A stretch of DNA of 7,113 nucleotides, from the NCBI GenBank assembly GCA_020741375.1, contig DYZF01000023.1, forward strand, positions 1-7,113. The letters are read 5' to 3'. Below are positions 1 to 5,828 of the stretch, piece after piece (the first letter of the stretch is position 1; each line of letters begins with the position of its first letter). The DNA comes from Tessaracoccus flavescens. Its GTDB lineage: Bacteria > Actinomycetota > Actinomycetes > Propionibacteriales > Propionibacteriaceae. The notes under the pieces were generated by a model. It saw nothing but the letters and a program-made list of their open reading frames with translations. It searched no databases and was not told the origin of the DNA. Both the position numbers and the translations under genes were made by a program.

Positions 1-749
1 TGCGTCGAGGAGGCGGTCACGCGCTGTCGCCAGCCCCGGTGCCCGTCCACCGACACCGGCTCGCTCGCGTCGATCTCATACCCGGTGAAGCCGCTGAACG
101 ACGCGCTGGTCACGTGGCACTCGGTCACCGCGGCGGCCGCCTGCTCGATCGAGTAGAAGCCCAGATCCTTCGGCATCATCCCCGTGGTGATGAAGTTGAA
201 CCAGGTGCTTTCCTCGATGTAGGTCAGGGCGCTCGCCTGCTCCAGCAGCAGCCGCGACATCGTCACCTCGCTCGGCCGCCACCCCGCAGGGACGGTGAAC
301 GTGAGCGCCGCGCTGCTCAGCGTGGTGGCCGTCGGGTCGATGTTGTCCACGGAGTGGGCGTTGACCAGCACCGGGCAGGCCTCCCACGGGTTGAGCGACG
401 GCGCGGCCGACGGGGGCACCGTCGCCGACGGCGGCGCGAACGTGGGCGTGGTCGTCGGAATGGCGGAGGGGGCCACCGACGGCGGATCCAGGTTCAGCGG
501 CCCGTCGCTCTGCGCGGGAATGGGCGTGGGGGACGGCTCCGGCCGCGACCCCAGCGGCCCCGTGATCAGCCATGCCGCGACCCCGATGATGATCGCCCCA
601 ACCAACCCCACCAAGGCGATTAACGCCAAGTTCGGCTTCTTCGACGGCGCCGTCGGGCTCTGCGCCACCTGGCCCCAGCGTTGCCCATCCCAGTAGCGGA
701 TGAGGTTCGGCCGGCCTTCGGGGTCGGGATACCAGCCGGGCACAGACAT
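1..749 (-). CDS. DUF2510 N-terminal, single-pass membrane protein with extracytoplasmic domain (3' end outside window)
   Basis: This open frame runs from ATG at 749 to the window edge with no stop, 249 complete codons, so its C-terminus is missing. Residues 4-25 (PGWYPDPEG...RYWDGQRW) are a clear DUF2510 motif, a short Trp/Tyr-rich domain common at the N-terminus of actinobacterial membrane proteins and of unknown function. A basic KK precedes one hydrophobic segment at about 41-62, then a Pro/Ser/Thr-rich linker at about 65-115, then a globular part that should lie outside the membrane. That part contains two visible cysteines (in EACPV and TECHV) and I do not recognise its fold. The start follows a TAGACT hexamer by 6 nt, which suggests a leaderless mRNA. 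The gene is divergent from purS. Codon 43 is the rare leucine codon TTA. The DUF2510 call is firm; the function is unknown. Confidence 0.85.
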   Translation of the reverse strand, partial: MSVPGWYPDPEGRPNLIRYWDGQRWGQVAQSPTAPSKKPNLALIALVGLVGAIIIGVAAWLITGPLGSRPEPSPTPIPAQSDGPLNLDPPSVAPSAIPTTTPTFAPPSATVPPSAAPSLNPWEACPVLVNAHSVDNIDPTATTLSSAALTFTVPAGWRPSEVTMSRLLLEQASALTYIEESTWFNFITTGMMPKDLGFYSIEQAAAAVTECHVTSASFSGFTGYEIDASEPVSVDGHRGWRQRVTASST

Positions 750-755
750 GAAGGC

Positions 756-761
756 AGTCTA
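756..761 (-). promoter_or_regulatory. Putative -10 element (TAGACT), leaderless promoter of the DUF2510 gene
   Basis: On the minus strand TAGACT fits the actinobacterial -10 consensus TANNNT. It is followed by GCCTTC and then the ATG at 749, placing the likely transcription start at the start codon. There is no purine-rich ribosome-binding site. No convincing -35 is visible. Confidence 0.55.
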
Positions 762-796
762 TGTGGCCAGCGGGTGGCGAGCGCGCCCGCGGCCGA

Positions 797-802
797 TAGA
801 GT
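797..802 (+). promoter_or_regulatory. Putative -10 element (TAGAGT), leaderless promoter of purSQ
   Basis: TAGAGT is followed by exactly 6 nt (GTGCCC) and then the purS ATG at 809. This matches TANNNT and suggests the mRNA starts at the A of ATG. If so, the in-frame GTG at 803 lies upstream of the transcript and cannot be the start. No clear -35 is visible. Confidence 0.6.
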
Positions 803-808
803 GTGCCC

Positions 809-1048
809 ATGCCACGCGTCGTCGTTAACGTCATGCCGAAGCCCGAAATCCTCGATCCGCAGGGGAAGGCCGTCACCGGTGCCCTCCAGCGGCTCGGATT
901 CCAGGGCCTGTCCGTGCGCCAAGGCAAGCGCTTTGAGATCGAGGTGGACGGCGACGTCACGCCCGAGGTGCTCGCCCAGATCGAGGAGGCGGCCGAAAAG
1001 CTGCTCGCCAACACGGTCATCGAATCCTTCGACGTGGTGACCGACTGA
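809..1048 (+). CDS. purS: FGAM synthase subunit PurS
   Basis: PurS is the small subunit of the three-part phosphoribosylformylglycinamidine synthase (PurS-PurQ-PurL), which carries out the fourth step of purine synthesis: FGAR + glutamine + ATP to FGAM. PurS is thought to help bridge PurQ and PurL for ammonia transfer. The 79-residue product is of normal family length and has the hallmark KPEILDPQG at 11-19 and the downstream [11 protein letters not shown] strand. I chose ATG 809 over the in-frame GTG 803 because family members begin MxRVVV and because a -10 hexamer ends 6 nt before 809. The stop overlaps the purQ start by one base (TGATG), which implies translational coupling. Confidence 0.93.
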   Translation: MPRVVVNVMPKPEILDPQGKAVTGALQRLGFQGLSVRQGKRFEIEVDGDVTPEVLAQIEEAAEKLLANTVIESFDVVTD

Positions 1049-1722
1049 TGCCTCGCATTGGCGTCGTCACGTTCCCGGGGTCGCTCGACGACCACGACGC
1101 GCTGCGCGCCGTCCAGCTCTCCGGTGCCGAGGCCGTCCCGCTGTGGCACGGCTCGGATTCGATCGACGGCGTGGACGCGATCATCCTCCCTGGCGGCTTC
1201 TCCTACGGGGACTACCTGCGCTGCGGCGCCATCGCCCGCTTCAGCCCGGTGATGTCGTCGGTCATCGACGCCGCCAACCGCGGCATGCCGGTGCTGGGCA
1301 TCTGCAACGGCTTCCAGCTTCTGTGCGAGGCGCACCTGCTCGAGGGCGCGATGATCCGCAACGCTGGCCAGCAGTTCATCTGCCGCGACGTCGACCTGCG
1401 CGTCGAGACCCGCGACACCGTCTGGTCCTGCGCCTTCGACAAGGGCGACGAGATCAACATCGTGCTGAAGAACGGCGAGGGCAACTACCAAGCCGCGCCG
1501 GAGACGTTGAAGAAGCTGGAGGACAACGATCAGGTTGTGTTCCGCTACCTCGACAACCCCAACGGCTCGGCCAACGACATCGCCGGCATCACCAACGAGC
1601 GCGGCAACGTCGTCGGCTTGATGCCGCACCCAGAGCACAACGTTGAGGAGCTGACGTCGCCGTCGCTGGACGGTCGTCGCTTCTTCGAATCGGTGCTGAG
1701 CTTCTTGGGGACGCGCGTCTGA
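1048..1722 (+). CDS. purQ: FGAM synthase glutaminase subunit PurQ
   Basis: PurQ is the class I glutamine amidotransferase subunit of FGAM synthase; it releases ammonia from glutamine for PurL. The 224-residue protein is full length. The catalytic triad is intact: nucleophile Cys86 in GICNG, and His194 and Glu196 in PHPEHN. The oxyanion-hole segment [15 protein letters not shown] (47-61) is also typical. Its start overlaps the purS stop, so the two are one operon. The large subunit gene purL, which often follows purQ, is not in the window: the next 163 bp hold an intergenic repeat and then an unrelated gene. The enzyme would therefore need purL from another locus. Confidence 0.96.
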   Translation: MPRIGVVTFPGSLDDHDALRAVQLSGAEAVPLWHGSDSIDGVDAIILPGGFSYGDYLRCGAIARFSPVMSSVIDAANRGMPVLGICNGFQLLCEAHLLEGAMIRNAGQQFICRDVDLRVETRDTVWSCAFDKGDEINIVLKNGEGNYQAAPETLKKLEDNDQVVFRYLDNPNGSANDIAGITNERGNVVGLMPHPEHNVEELTSPSLDGRRFFESVLSFLGTRV

Positions 1723-1765
1723 GTTTCTGAGTCGCAGGTCGCGGCTGGGCTTCGAGTGGACCCGT

Positions 1766-1841
1766 TCTGGGATTTGGTGCGCTCGATCGCCGAAACGGCG
1801 TTATTCGGCCGGAGAGACCTCGTCGAGTGGCGATTTTTCCC
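1766..1841 (+). repeat. 76-bp intergenic repeat, copy A
   Basis: This segment, between purQ and the DUF2332 gene, matches the reverse complement of 4591-4665 at about 64 of 76 positions by eye, with one single-base gap. Shared blocks include GGTGCGCTCGATCGC, GGCGTTATT, GAGAGACC and CGTCGAGTGGC. It has no gene of its own and lies in a non-coding gap. The family is not one I can name. Confidence 0.8.
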
Positions 1842-1873
1842 GCGATCACTAGTGGCACCGGAGTTGCCTCGTG

Positions 1874-1879
1874 TTGAGT
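1874..1879 (+). promoter_or_regulatory. Possible -10 element (TTGAGT) of the DUF2332 gene
   Basis: TTGAGT is followed by 6 nt (TGACCT) and ATG 1886, the same spacing as the better TAGAGT box before purS. It lacks the preferred A at position 2, so it is a weak match. No ribosome-binding site is visible, which fits a leaderless mRNA. Confidence 0.35.
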
Positions 1880-1885
1880 TGACCT

Positions 1886-2860
1886 ATGCAGGACACCCAT
1901 TTCTACGCCGCAACCCCGATTCCTGAGCTGTATCGGTGGTTCGCCGGCGAGGCGGCGCCGACGTCGCCGATCTGGGAAGACGTGTGCCTGTATATCGCCG
2001 ACCACGCTGGCTTGGCGGAGCTGCTCGATTCCTTGCCCGGCCGCAAACGTCAGCCCAACCTCTTTCTAGCCGCCATCCGCTATCTGGGCGGCCCGGTCAG
2101 CCCCGGCGAACCGCTCGCCAGCTGGGCCCGCGATAACTGGGGCGAGATCCGAGCCCTCATCCTCAGCCGCGCCACCCAAACCAATGAGCCCGGCCGCACC
2201 GCCGTCGTGGCGCCGCTGCTGGCGTCGCTGCCGCAGCCGGTCGCTCTGCTGGAGGTCGGGGCGTCGGCCGGGCTGTGCCTGATCCCGGACCGATACCGCT
2301 ACTCCTTCGACGGCGAACTCGTGGCGGGCATCAACGCCGCCCCGGACGCTCCTGTGATGCAGTGCCGGGTGGAGGGCGAGCTGCCGGGGTCGCCGTCGGA
2401 GCTGAGGATCGCATCGCGGCTGGGCCTCGACCTCAATCCGCTCAACGCCGCCGATCCCGACGACGCCCGCTGGCTCCGCGCGCTGGTGTGGCCGGGGGAG
2501 GAGGAACGCGAACAGCGACTCATGGCCGCCCTCGGCGCCGCCGCCGTCGATCCGCCGACGGTGTTGGGTGGGTCCGCGCCGGCCGACCTGAGGCTCCTCC
2601 TCGACGCCATCCCCGACGGCGCCACCCCGGTGATCCTGCATTCGGCCACGCTCGCCTACCTCGCCCGCCCAGACCGCGACGCCTTCGTCGACGCCGTCCG
2701 CGGCGCGGGGGTGCGCTGGGTGTCGTTCGAGGGGCCGACGGTGGTCACGTCGCTGAAGGGCCGAGCCCCAGACCCGGGCCTGCCGCACTTCATCGTCGGC
2801 CTCGACGGCGACCCCGTGGCGGTCGCGTCACCGCACGGCGGCTGGGTGCGCTGGCTCTAG
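1886..2860 (+). CDS. DUF2332 family protein (Rossmann, methyltransferase-like)
   Basis: The 324-residue protein has the conserved landmarks of the actinobacterial DUF2332 family in order: YRWFAGE near 16-22, KRQPNL at 54-59, TQTNEPGR at 97-104, and LLEVGASAGL at 121-130. The last resembles the glycine-rich nucleotide or S-adenosylmethionine loop (motif I) of Rossmann methyltransferases. Further on are LDLNPLNAADPDDARWLRALVWPGEEER and a late VILHSATLAYL strand, also typical. Length is normal for the family. No substrate or reaction is established to my knowledge, so the methyltransferase idea is inference from one motif. It is a single gene, convergent with modB, and the two stop codons overlap in a CTAG palindrome. 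Confidence 0.85.
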   Translation: MQDTHFYAATPIPELYRWFAGEAAPTSPIWEDVCLYIADHAGLAELLDSLPGRKRQPNLFLAAIRYLGGPVSPGEPLASWARDNWGEIRALILSRATQTNEPGRTAVVAPLLASLPQPVALLEVGASAGLCLIPDRYRYSFDGELVAGINAAPDAPVMQCRVEGELPGSPSELRIASRLGLDLNPLNAADPDDARWLRALVWPGEEEREQRLMAALGAAAVDPPTVLGGSAPADLRLLLDAIPDGATPVILHSATLAYLARPDRDAFVDAVRGAGVRWVSFEGPTVVTSLKGRAPDPGLPHFIVGLDGDPVAVASPHGGWVRWL

Positions 2861-3642
2861 TGGTCGGCGCCGTCGCCGAATAGTCGCGCCACCAGCAGCA
2901 CGACGATGCTGGTGATCAGGAGCACGAAGGACAGGCCGACGGCGATGCTGAGGTTGGATTCGAAGCCGATGAAGATCGCCAGTGGCATGGTTTGGGTGAC
3001 GGCTTCGCGGTTGCCGGCGAAGAAGATGGTGGCGCCGAACTCGCCCAGCGCGCGGGCCCAGGCGAGCACCAGGCCGCTGATGAGGGCGCGGCGGGCGAGC
3101 GGCACGGCGATGTGCGCGAAGAGGTGCAGTTCGCTGGCGCCGTCCATCATCGCCGCCTCCCGCACCTCCCTCTCTAGGCCGGCGAAGCCGACGCGCGCCG
3201 CCCGCACATAGAACGGACCCGCGACGAACACCTGCGAGATGACGACGGCGGCCGTCGTGAAGGGCAGCGAAATGCCGAGCGCGGCGAGCGGATTGCCCAG
3301 CCAGCCGTTGCGCCCGAACACCTCCAGCAGGGCGATGCCGGCCACCATCGGCGGCAGGACGATCGGCAGGTCCACGAGCAGTTGGATGAGCCCGCGGCCG
3401 GGGAAGGACCACCGCGCCAGCACGTAGGCCAAGGGAGTGCCGAACGCGACGATCAGGACGGCGCTGACCGCCGTCGTGCCTAGTGAGAGGCCGATGGCGG
3501 CGTGGACTGAGGGGTCGGTGAGGTACTGCCGCAGGTCGCTGCCGACGGCCATCCACACCAGCCCGAGCAACGGGATGGCGAGGAGGCCGACGAACAGGGC
3601 CGCGGGTACCGCGAAGGGGAGCGCGGCTCGGCTGGATCTCAC
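2857..3642 (-). CDS. modB: Molybdate-type ABC transporter permease ModB
   Basis: This is a 261-residue integral membrane permease of the molybdate/sulfate ABC family. About six hydrophobic segments are visible (roughly 8-33, 47-73, 84-107, 122-147, 186-208, 231-255). The cytoplasmic EAA loop, which docks the ATPase, is at 162-182 (EAAMMDGAS...I.VPLA). The ModB-like signature ARALGEFGATIFFAGN is at 196-211. Translation starts at GTG 3642, overlapping the modA stop by 4 nt (GTGA), so the two are coupled. No modC-type ATPase gene follows: the stop abuts the convergent DUF2332 gene. The ATPase must come from elsewhere. The family is secure; the substrate is assumed from homology only. Confidence 0.9.
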   Translation of the reverse strand: MRSSRAALPFAVPAALFVGLLAIPLLGLVWMAVGSDLRQYLTDPSVHAAIGLSLGTTAVSAVLIVAFGTPLAYVLARWSFPGRGLIQLLVDLPIVLPPMVAGIALLEVFGRNGWLGNPLAALGISLPFTTAAVVISQVFVAGPFYVRAARVGFAGLEREVREAAMMDGASELHLFAHIAVPLARRALISGLVLAWARALGEFGATIFFAGNREAVTQTMPLAIFIGFESNLSIAVGLSFVLLITSIVVLLVARLFGDGADH

Positions 3643-4478
3643 GCCTTGGGCGGCAGGTAGCCGGCGTCGGTCAGCAGTGTGGCGCCCGCGCCGTCGGTGA
3701 GGAACTCGATGAACGCCTCGGCGCCCGCGGGGTTCTTGGCCGCGGTCACGGTGGCGATCGAGAGGGCGAGTTCGGCGTTGAGTTCGTCTGGGATCTCGAC
3801 GGTGTCGGCGTCGGCGGGCACGTCGGTGACGAACACGATGCCGGCGTCGGCCTCGCCCTTCGTCACCTTGGTGACGATCGGCTGGACGCCCATCTCGCGC
3901 GAAACCATGTTGGCCAGCACGCCGTCGGTGAACCCGGCGTGGGCGGCCTCGATCTTCTCGAACGCCTTGGTGGTGGTCATCCAGATGGGCAACGTCTCGG
4001 CGGCGAGGAGCACCTTGAGGCCGGGCTTGGCGAGGTCGGTGACCGACGCGATGCCGCCGGGGTTGCCGGGGGCGACGACAATGACGAGCTTCGTGCGGGC
4101 CAGTTGGCGCACGGAGTCGGCAACGACGAGGCCGGCTTCGGAGGCGGACGCCATGTCCTTGGGGTTGGCGGCGAGCCAGACATCAGGGGTCGCGCCCTTG
4201 GCGAGCTGCTCGCGCTGGACCGGCGTGTGTCCCACCTCGATCGACGCGGTGCCTCCCGTCTCAGTGAACGCGGCGGCGATGGGCTTGGAGTGGGCAGCCA
4301 TCGCGCCCGGCATGTAGACGACGACCTCGCCGACGACGGGAGTGGAGGCTGCGGAGGTCGACGGCGCCGGCGCGTTGGAGGTGGGCGTCCCCGGTTGGGT
4401 CTGGGCGGGGGTTTGCGCGCAGGCTGCCAGGGGGGCGACGGCGACGGCGGCCAACAGGATGCGGCGAGTGATGGGCAC
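3639..4478 (-). CDS. modA: ModA-like substrate-binding lipoprotein of an ABC transporter
   Basis: A 279-residue periplasmic-type binding protein. The N-terminus has RR at 5-6, a hydrophobic stretch and a lipobox ending LAAC, so Cys20 should be lipidated after signal peptidase II cleavage. Residues 21-48 are a Pro/Thr/Ser-rich spacer. The mature domain follows ModA order: VVVYMPGAM (52-60), QLAKGATPDVWLAAN (91-105), KLVIVVAPGNP (130-140), GEADAGIVFVTDV (208-220) and the C-terminal AEAFIEFLTDGAG. However, the Ser, Ser and Tyr that hold molybdate in E. coli ModA appear to be Ala59, about residues 84-86 (H-T-P), and Phe216. The ligand may therefore differ from molybdate. Translation starts at GTG 4478 behind a strong AGGAGG. 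The gene is coupled to modB. The family call is good; the substrate is uncertain. Confidence 0.8.
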   Translation of the reverse strand: MPITRRILLAAVAVAPLAACAQTPAQTQPGTPTSNAPAPSTSAASTPVVGEVVVYMPGAMAAHSKPIAAAFTETGGTASIEVGHTPVQREQLAKGATPDVWLAANPKDMASASEAGLVVADSVRQLARTKLVIVVAPGNPGGIASVTDLAKPGLKVLLAAETLPIWMTTTKAFEKIEAAHAGFTDGVLANMVSREMGVQPIVTKVTKGEADAGIVFVTDVPADADTVEIPDELNAELALSIATVTAAKNPAGAEAFIEFLTDGAGATLLTDAGYLPPKA

Positions 4479-4486
4479 GGTGGATT

Positions 4487-4492
4487 CCTCCT
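4487..4492 (-). promoter_or_regulatory. Shine-Dalgarno site of modA (AGGAGG)
   Basis: On the minus strand AGGAGG lies 8 nt before the GTG start at 4478. It fixes the GTG as the start and stands out because the other first genes here have no such site. modA is thus translated from an mRNA with a true leader. Confidence 0.8.
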
Positions 4493-4590
4493 CAGGGGTT
4501 CGCTAGAGGAGTCGGATCGGGGTCGCGAAAAGTTCCCGGCGTTTGGGGTGGATTTCTGGACTGGCCGTGAGCGCTGGAAATCGGAGGCCT

Positions 4591-4665
4591 GGGAAAACTG
4601 CCACTCGACGGGGTCTCTCACGCCAAATAACGCCTTCTGCGCGATCGAGCGCACCGAATCCCAGA
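4591..4665 (-). repeat. 76-bp intergenic repeat, copy B (inverted)
   Basis: This is the second copy of the repeat at 1766-1841, in the opposite orientation, one base shorter and about 84% alike by eye. It lies about 110 bp upstream of the modA start and downstream of the sigma gene. With copy A it brackets the DUF2332/modB/modA block as an inverted pair. Confidence 0.8.
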
Positions 4666-4682
4666 TGGTGTCGCGGACAGGC

Positions 4683-4706
4683 GCGGCTCTCAGGGCTGAG
4701 ACCCGC
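4683..4706 (-). terminator. Hairpin downstream of the sigma gene, probable terminator
   Basis: About 35 nt past the sigma stop, the minus strand reads GCGG-G-TCTCAG-CC-CTGAGA-G-CCGC. This can fold into two perfect arms of 4 and 6 bp separated by one G-G mismatch, with a very tight loop. There is no T-run after it, which is common in actinobacterial terminators but leaves the call open. It would separate the sigma transcript from modA. Confidence 0.5.
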
Positions 4707-4740
4707 TGCCGACGTGGGTGGACCTGCGGGGGGAACCGCG

Positions 4741-5310
4741 CTAGCCGGCCAGACGGAGCGACTGGAGGTGGTCGTCGGCGTCAGACCAATGCACCAGCAG
4801 ATCCGCCCGTGCTCGGGCGACGCGTGAACGGACGGTGCCGACGGGCACGCCGACGATGGCGGCGGTCTCGGCGTAGCTGTAGCCGAACATCTGGGTGAGC
4901 ACCAGGGCCTCGCGGCGTTCGGGTGCCAGCCACGCGAGCATCGCAGCGATCTCCACCCGGTTCGACCCATCCGCGACGGCGCCGCGGCACGTCGACGGCG
5001 AGCAGGAGGCGGTGGGCCGGGCGATCTCGTAGCGGACCCGATCTGCCGCGGTGCGGCGGGCGATCGTCAGCAGCCAGGAGCGGGCGGACGCGTCGCCGCG
5101 GAATGACGGCAGCGCGTCCATGGCGCGCAGGTACGTCTCCTGCGTGAGATCGTCGGCGGAGTCGCCGTCGGTCAGGTGGGCGAGGAACCGCCAGACGTCG
5201 CCGTGCGTGAGCTTGATGAATTCGCCCAGAGCCGGGCGGTCGCCAGTTCCTGCCCTGAGCGCGAGGGCCGTCACCTCCGCGTCGACGGCGACGCGATCCG
5301 GGGCTGGCAT
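4741..5310 (-). CDS. sigC: ECF RNA polymerase sigma factor, SigC family
   Basis: A 189-residue extracytoplasmic-function sigma factor with only regions 2 and 4. Region 2 spans about 26-98 and includes the core-binding and -10 recognition part (FIKLTHGDVWRFLAHL, SADDLTQETYLRAM, ARSWLLTIARR). Region 4 spans about 121-172 with a helix-turn-helix near 142-168 (GYSYAETAAIVGVPVGTVRSRVARAR). From memory, these segments match mycobacterial SigC closely. SigC has been linked to copper supply in mycobacteria and to quinol oxidase control in corynebacteria; its regulon here is unknown. The linker holds Cys103 and Cys108, which I do not recall in mycobacterial SigC. ATG 5310 follows a TAGGCT hexamer by 6 nt, suggesting a leaderless mRNA. 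It is divergent from the zinc-finger gene at 5345, its likely anti-sigma partner. Confidence 0.92.
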   Translation of the reverse strand: MPAPDRVAVDAEVTALALRAGTGDRPALGEFIKLTHGDVWRFLAHLTDGDSADDLTQETYLRAMDALPSFRGDASARSWLLTIARRTAADRVRYEIARPTASCSPSTCRGAVADGSNRVEIAAMLAWLAPERREALVLTQMFGYSYAETAAIVGVPVGTVRSRVARARADLLVHWSDADDHLQSLRLAG

Positions 5311-5316
5311 ACCGGC

Positions 5317-5322
5317 AGCCTA
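5317..5322 (-). promoter_or_regulatory. Putative -10 element (TAGGCT) of the sigma gene
   Basis: On the minus strand TAGGCT is followed by GCCGGT and the ATG at 5310. It is the mirror image of the box at 5333-5338, 10 bp away. Any -35 would lie inside the start of the divergent zinc-finger gene. Confidence 0.6.
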
Positions 5323-5332
5323 TCCGCCGGGT

Positions 5333-5338
5333 TAGGCT
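5333..5338 (+). promoter_or_regulatory. Putative -10 element (TAGGCT) of the anti-sigma-like gene
   Basis: TAGGCT is followed by TCACCC and ATG 5345. The hexamer and 6-nt spacing are identical to those on the other strand for the sigma gene. Any -35 would overlap the sigma start codon. Confidence 0.6.
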
Positions 5339-5344
5339 TCACCC

Positions 5345-5647
5345 ATGTCTACGGGGGTTTGCTCACAGCCCGGACGCTGGCGCGCCGCCGCGTCCGCGTT
5401 GCTCGACGGCGAACCCCTCCCCGTGGCGCGGGAACAGCTCGACGCCCACCTGGCCGCCTGCGGTGCGTGCGCCGACTGGTTCGCGGATGCGCGGACGATG
5501 TCGCCGCAGCTGCGGCGCGACCACTTGCGCCCGCCGGATCTCACCCACATGCTGATCGGCGCCACCGAGGCGCACATCTGCGGCTGCCATACGGGCGGCG
5601 CCTGCGAGTGCACCGACTGCCAGTGCCCCACGTGCACCTGTCGCTGA
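5345..5647 (+). CDS. Zinc-finger (zf-HC2) anti-sigma-like protein with cysteine-rich tail
   Basis: A 100-residue soluble protein with no membrane segment. Residues 35-42 form HxxxCxxC (His35, Cys39, Cys42), the core of zinc-binding anti-sigma (ZAS, zf-HC2) domains, preceded by the usual ALLDGE helix. Cys6 sits about where RsrA has its additional zinc-site cysteine. The tail from 77 to 99 carries eight cysteines (79, 81, 87, 89, 92, 94, 97, 99) and His77 and His82 in C-x-C and C-x-x-C spacing, which resembles metallothioneins. I infer that it binds and inhibits the divergent SigC-like factor and that the tail binds a soft metal such as copper or zinc. The pairing is supported by position; metal sensing is a hypothesis. 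Many related actinobacterial proteins are longer and have a membrane part, which is absent here. Confidence 0.75.
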   Translation: MSTGVCSQPGRWRAAASALLDGEPLPVAREQLDAHLAACGACADWFADARTMSPQLRRDHLRPPDLTHMLIGATEAHICGCHTGGACECTDCQCPTCTCR

Positions 5648-5666
5648 CACCGCGGGTTGCCCCTTT

Positions 5667-5828
5667 CGCTGATTGAGTAGTCGGCGCCCTATTCGCTGAT
5701 TGAGTAGTCCGCTTCCACCGCTGATCGAGTAGTCCGCGCGACGGAGCGCCGGGCGGATCGAATCTCACGCCACGAACCGGTGATTGAGTAGACCGCGCGA
5801 CGTAGTCGCCGGACGTATCGAAATCTCG
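5667..5828 (+). repeat. Cluster of four copies of a short dispersed repeat
   Basis: Four direct copies begin with GCTGAT(T/C)GAGTAGTC or a close variant at 5667, 5694, 5719 and 5778. The first two keep only the first 20 bases or so. The third (to 5766) and fourth (to 5828) are fuller, about 50 bp, with a GCGCGAC...CGCCGG middle and an ATCGAAATC-type end. Similar GATTGAGTAG...TATCGAAA units are familiar to me from intergenic regions of high-GC actinobacteria. No open frame across them looks real. Confidence 0.85.

Noticed and set aside
803..808. GTG at 803 as purS start
   Set aside because: It would add only Met-Pro, is not typical of the family, and lies between the -10 box and the likely transcription start.
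76..1638. Long 520-codon open frame on the minus strand
   Set aside because: It runs antisense through purS and purQ and out of frame through the DUF2510 gene. Its Arg/Val/Ala-rich translation has no recognisable domain; it is a by-product of high GC.
2066..2788. 240-codon minus-strand open frame
   Set aside because: It lies wholly opposite the DUF2332 gene, which has clear family motifs; its translation is low-complexity.
4511..4537. ECF-type promoter upstream of modA: GGGAAC, 17 bp, CGACTC on the minus strand
   Set aside because: The -35-like part resembles the SigC pattern, but the -10 part lacks the CGT core, so one half-match in GC-rich DNA is not enough.
4479..4590. Molybdenum cofactor riboswitch or ModE operator before modA
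   Set aside because: I see no ModE-type palindrome and no conserved riboswitch core; much of the upstream gap is the dispersed repeat.
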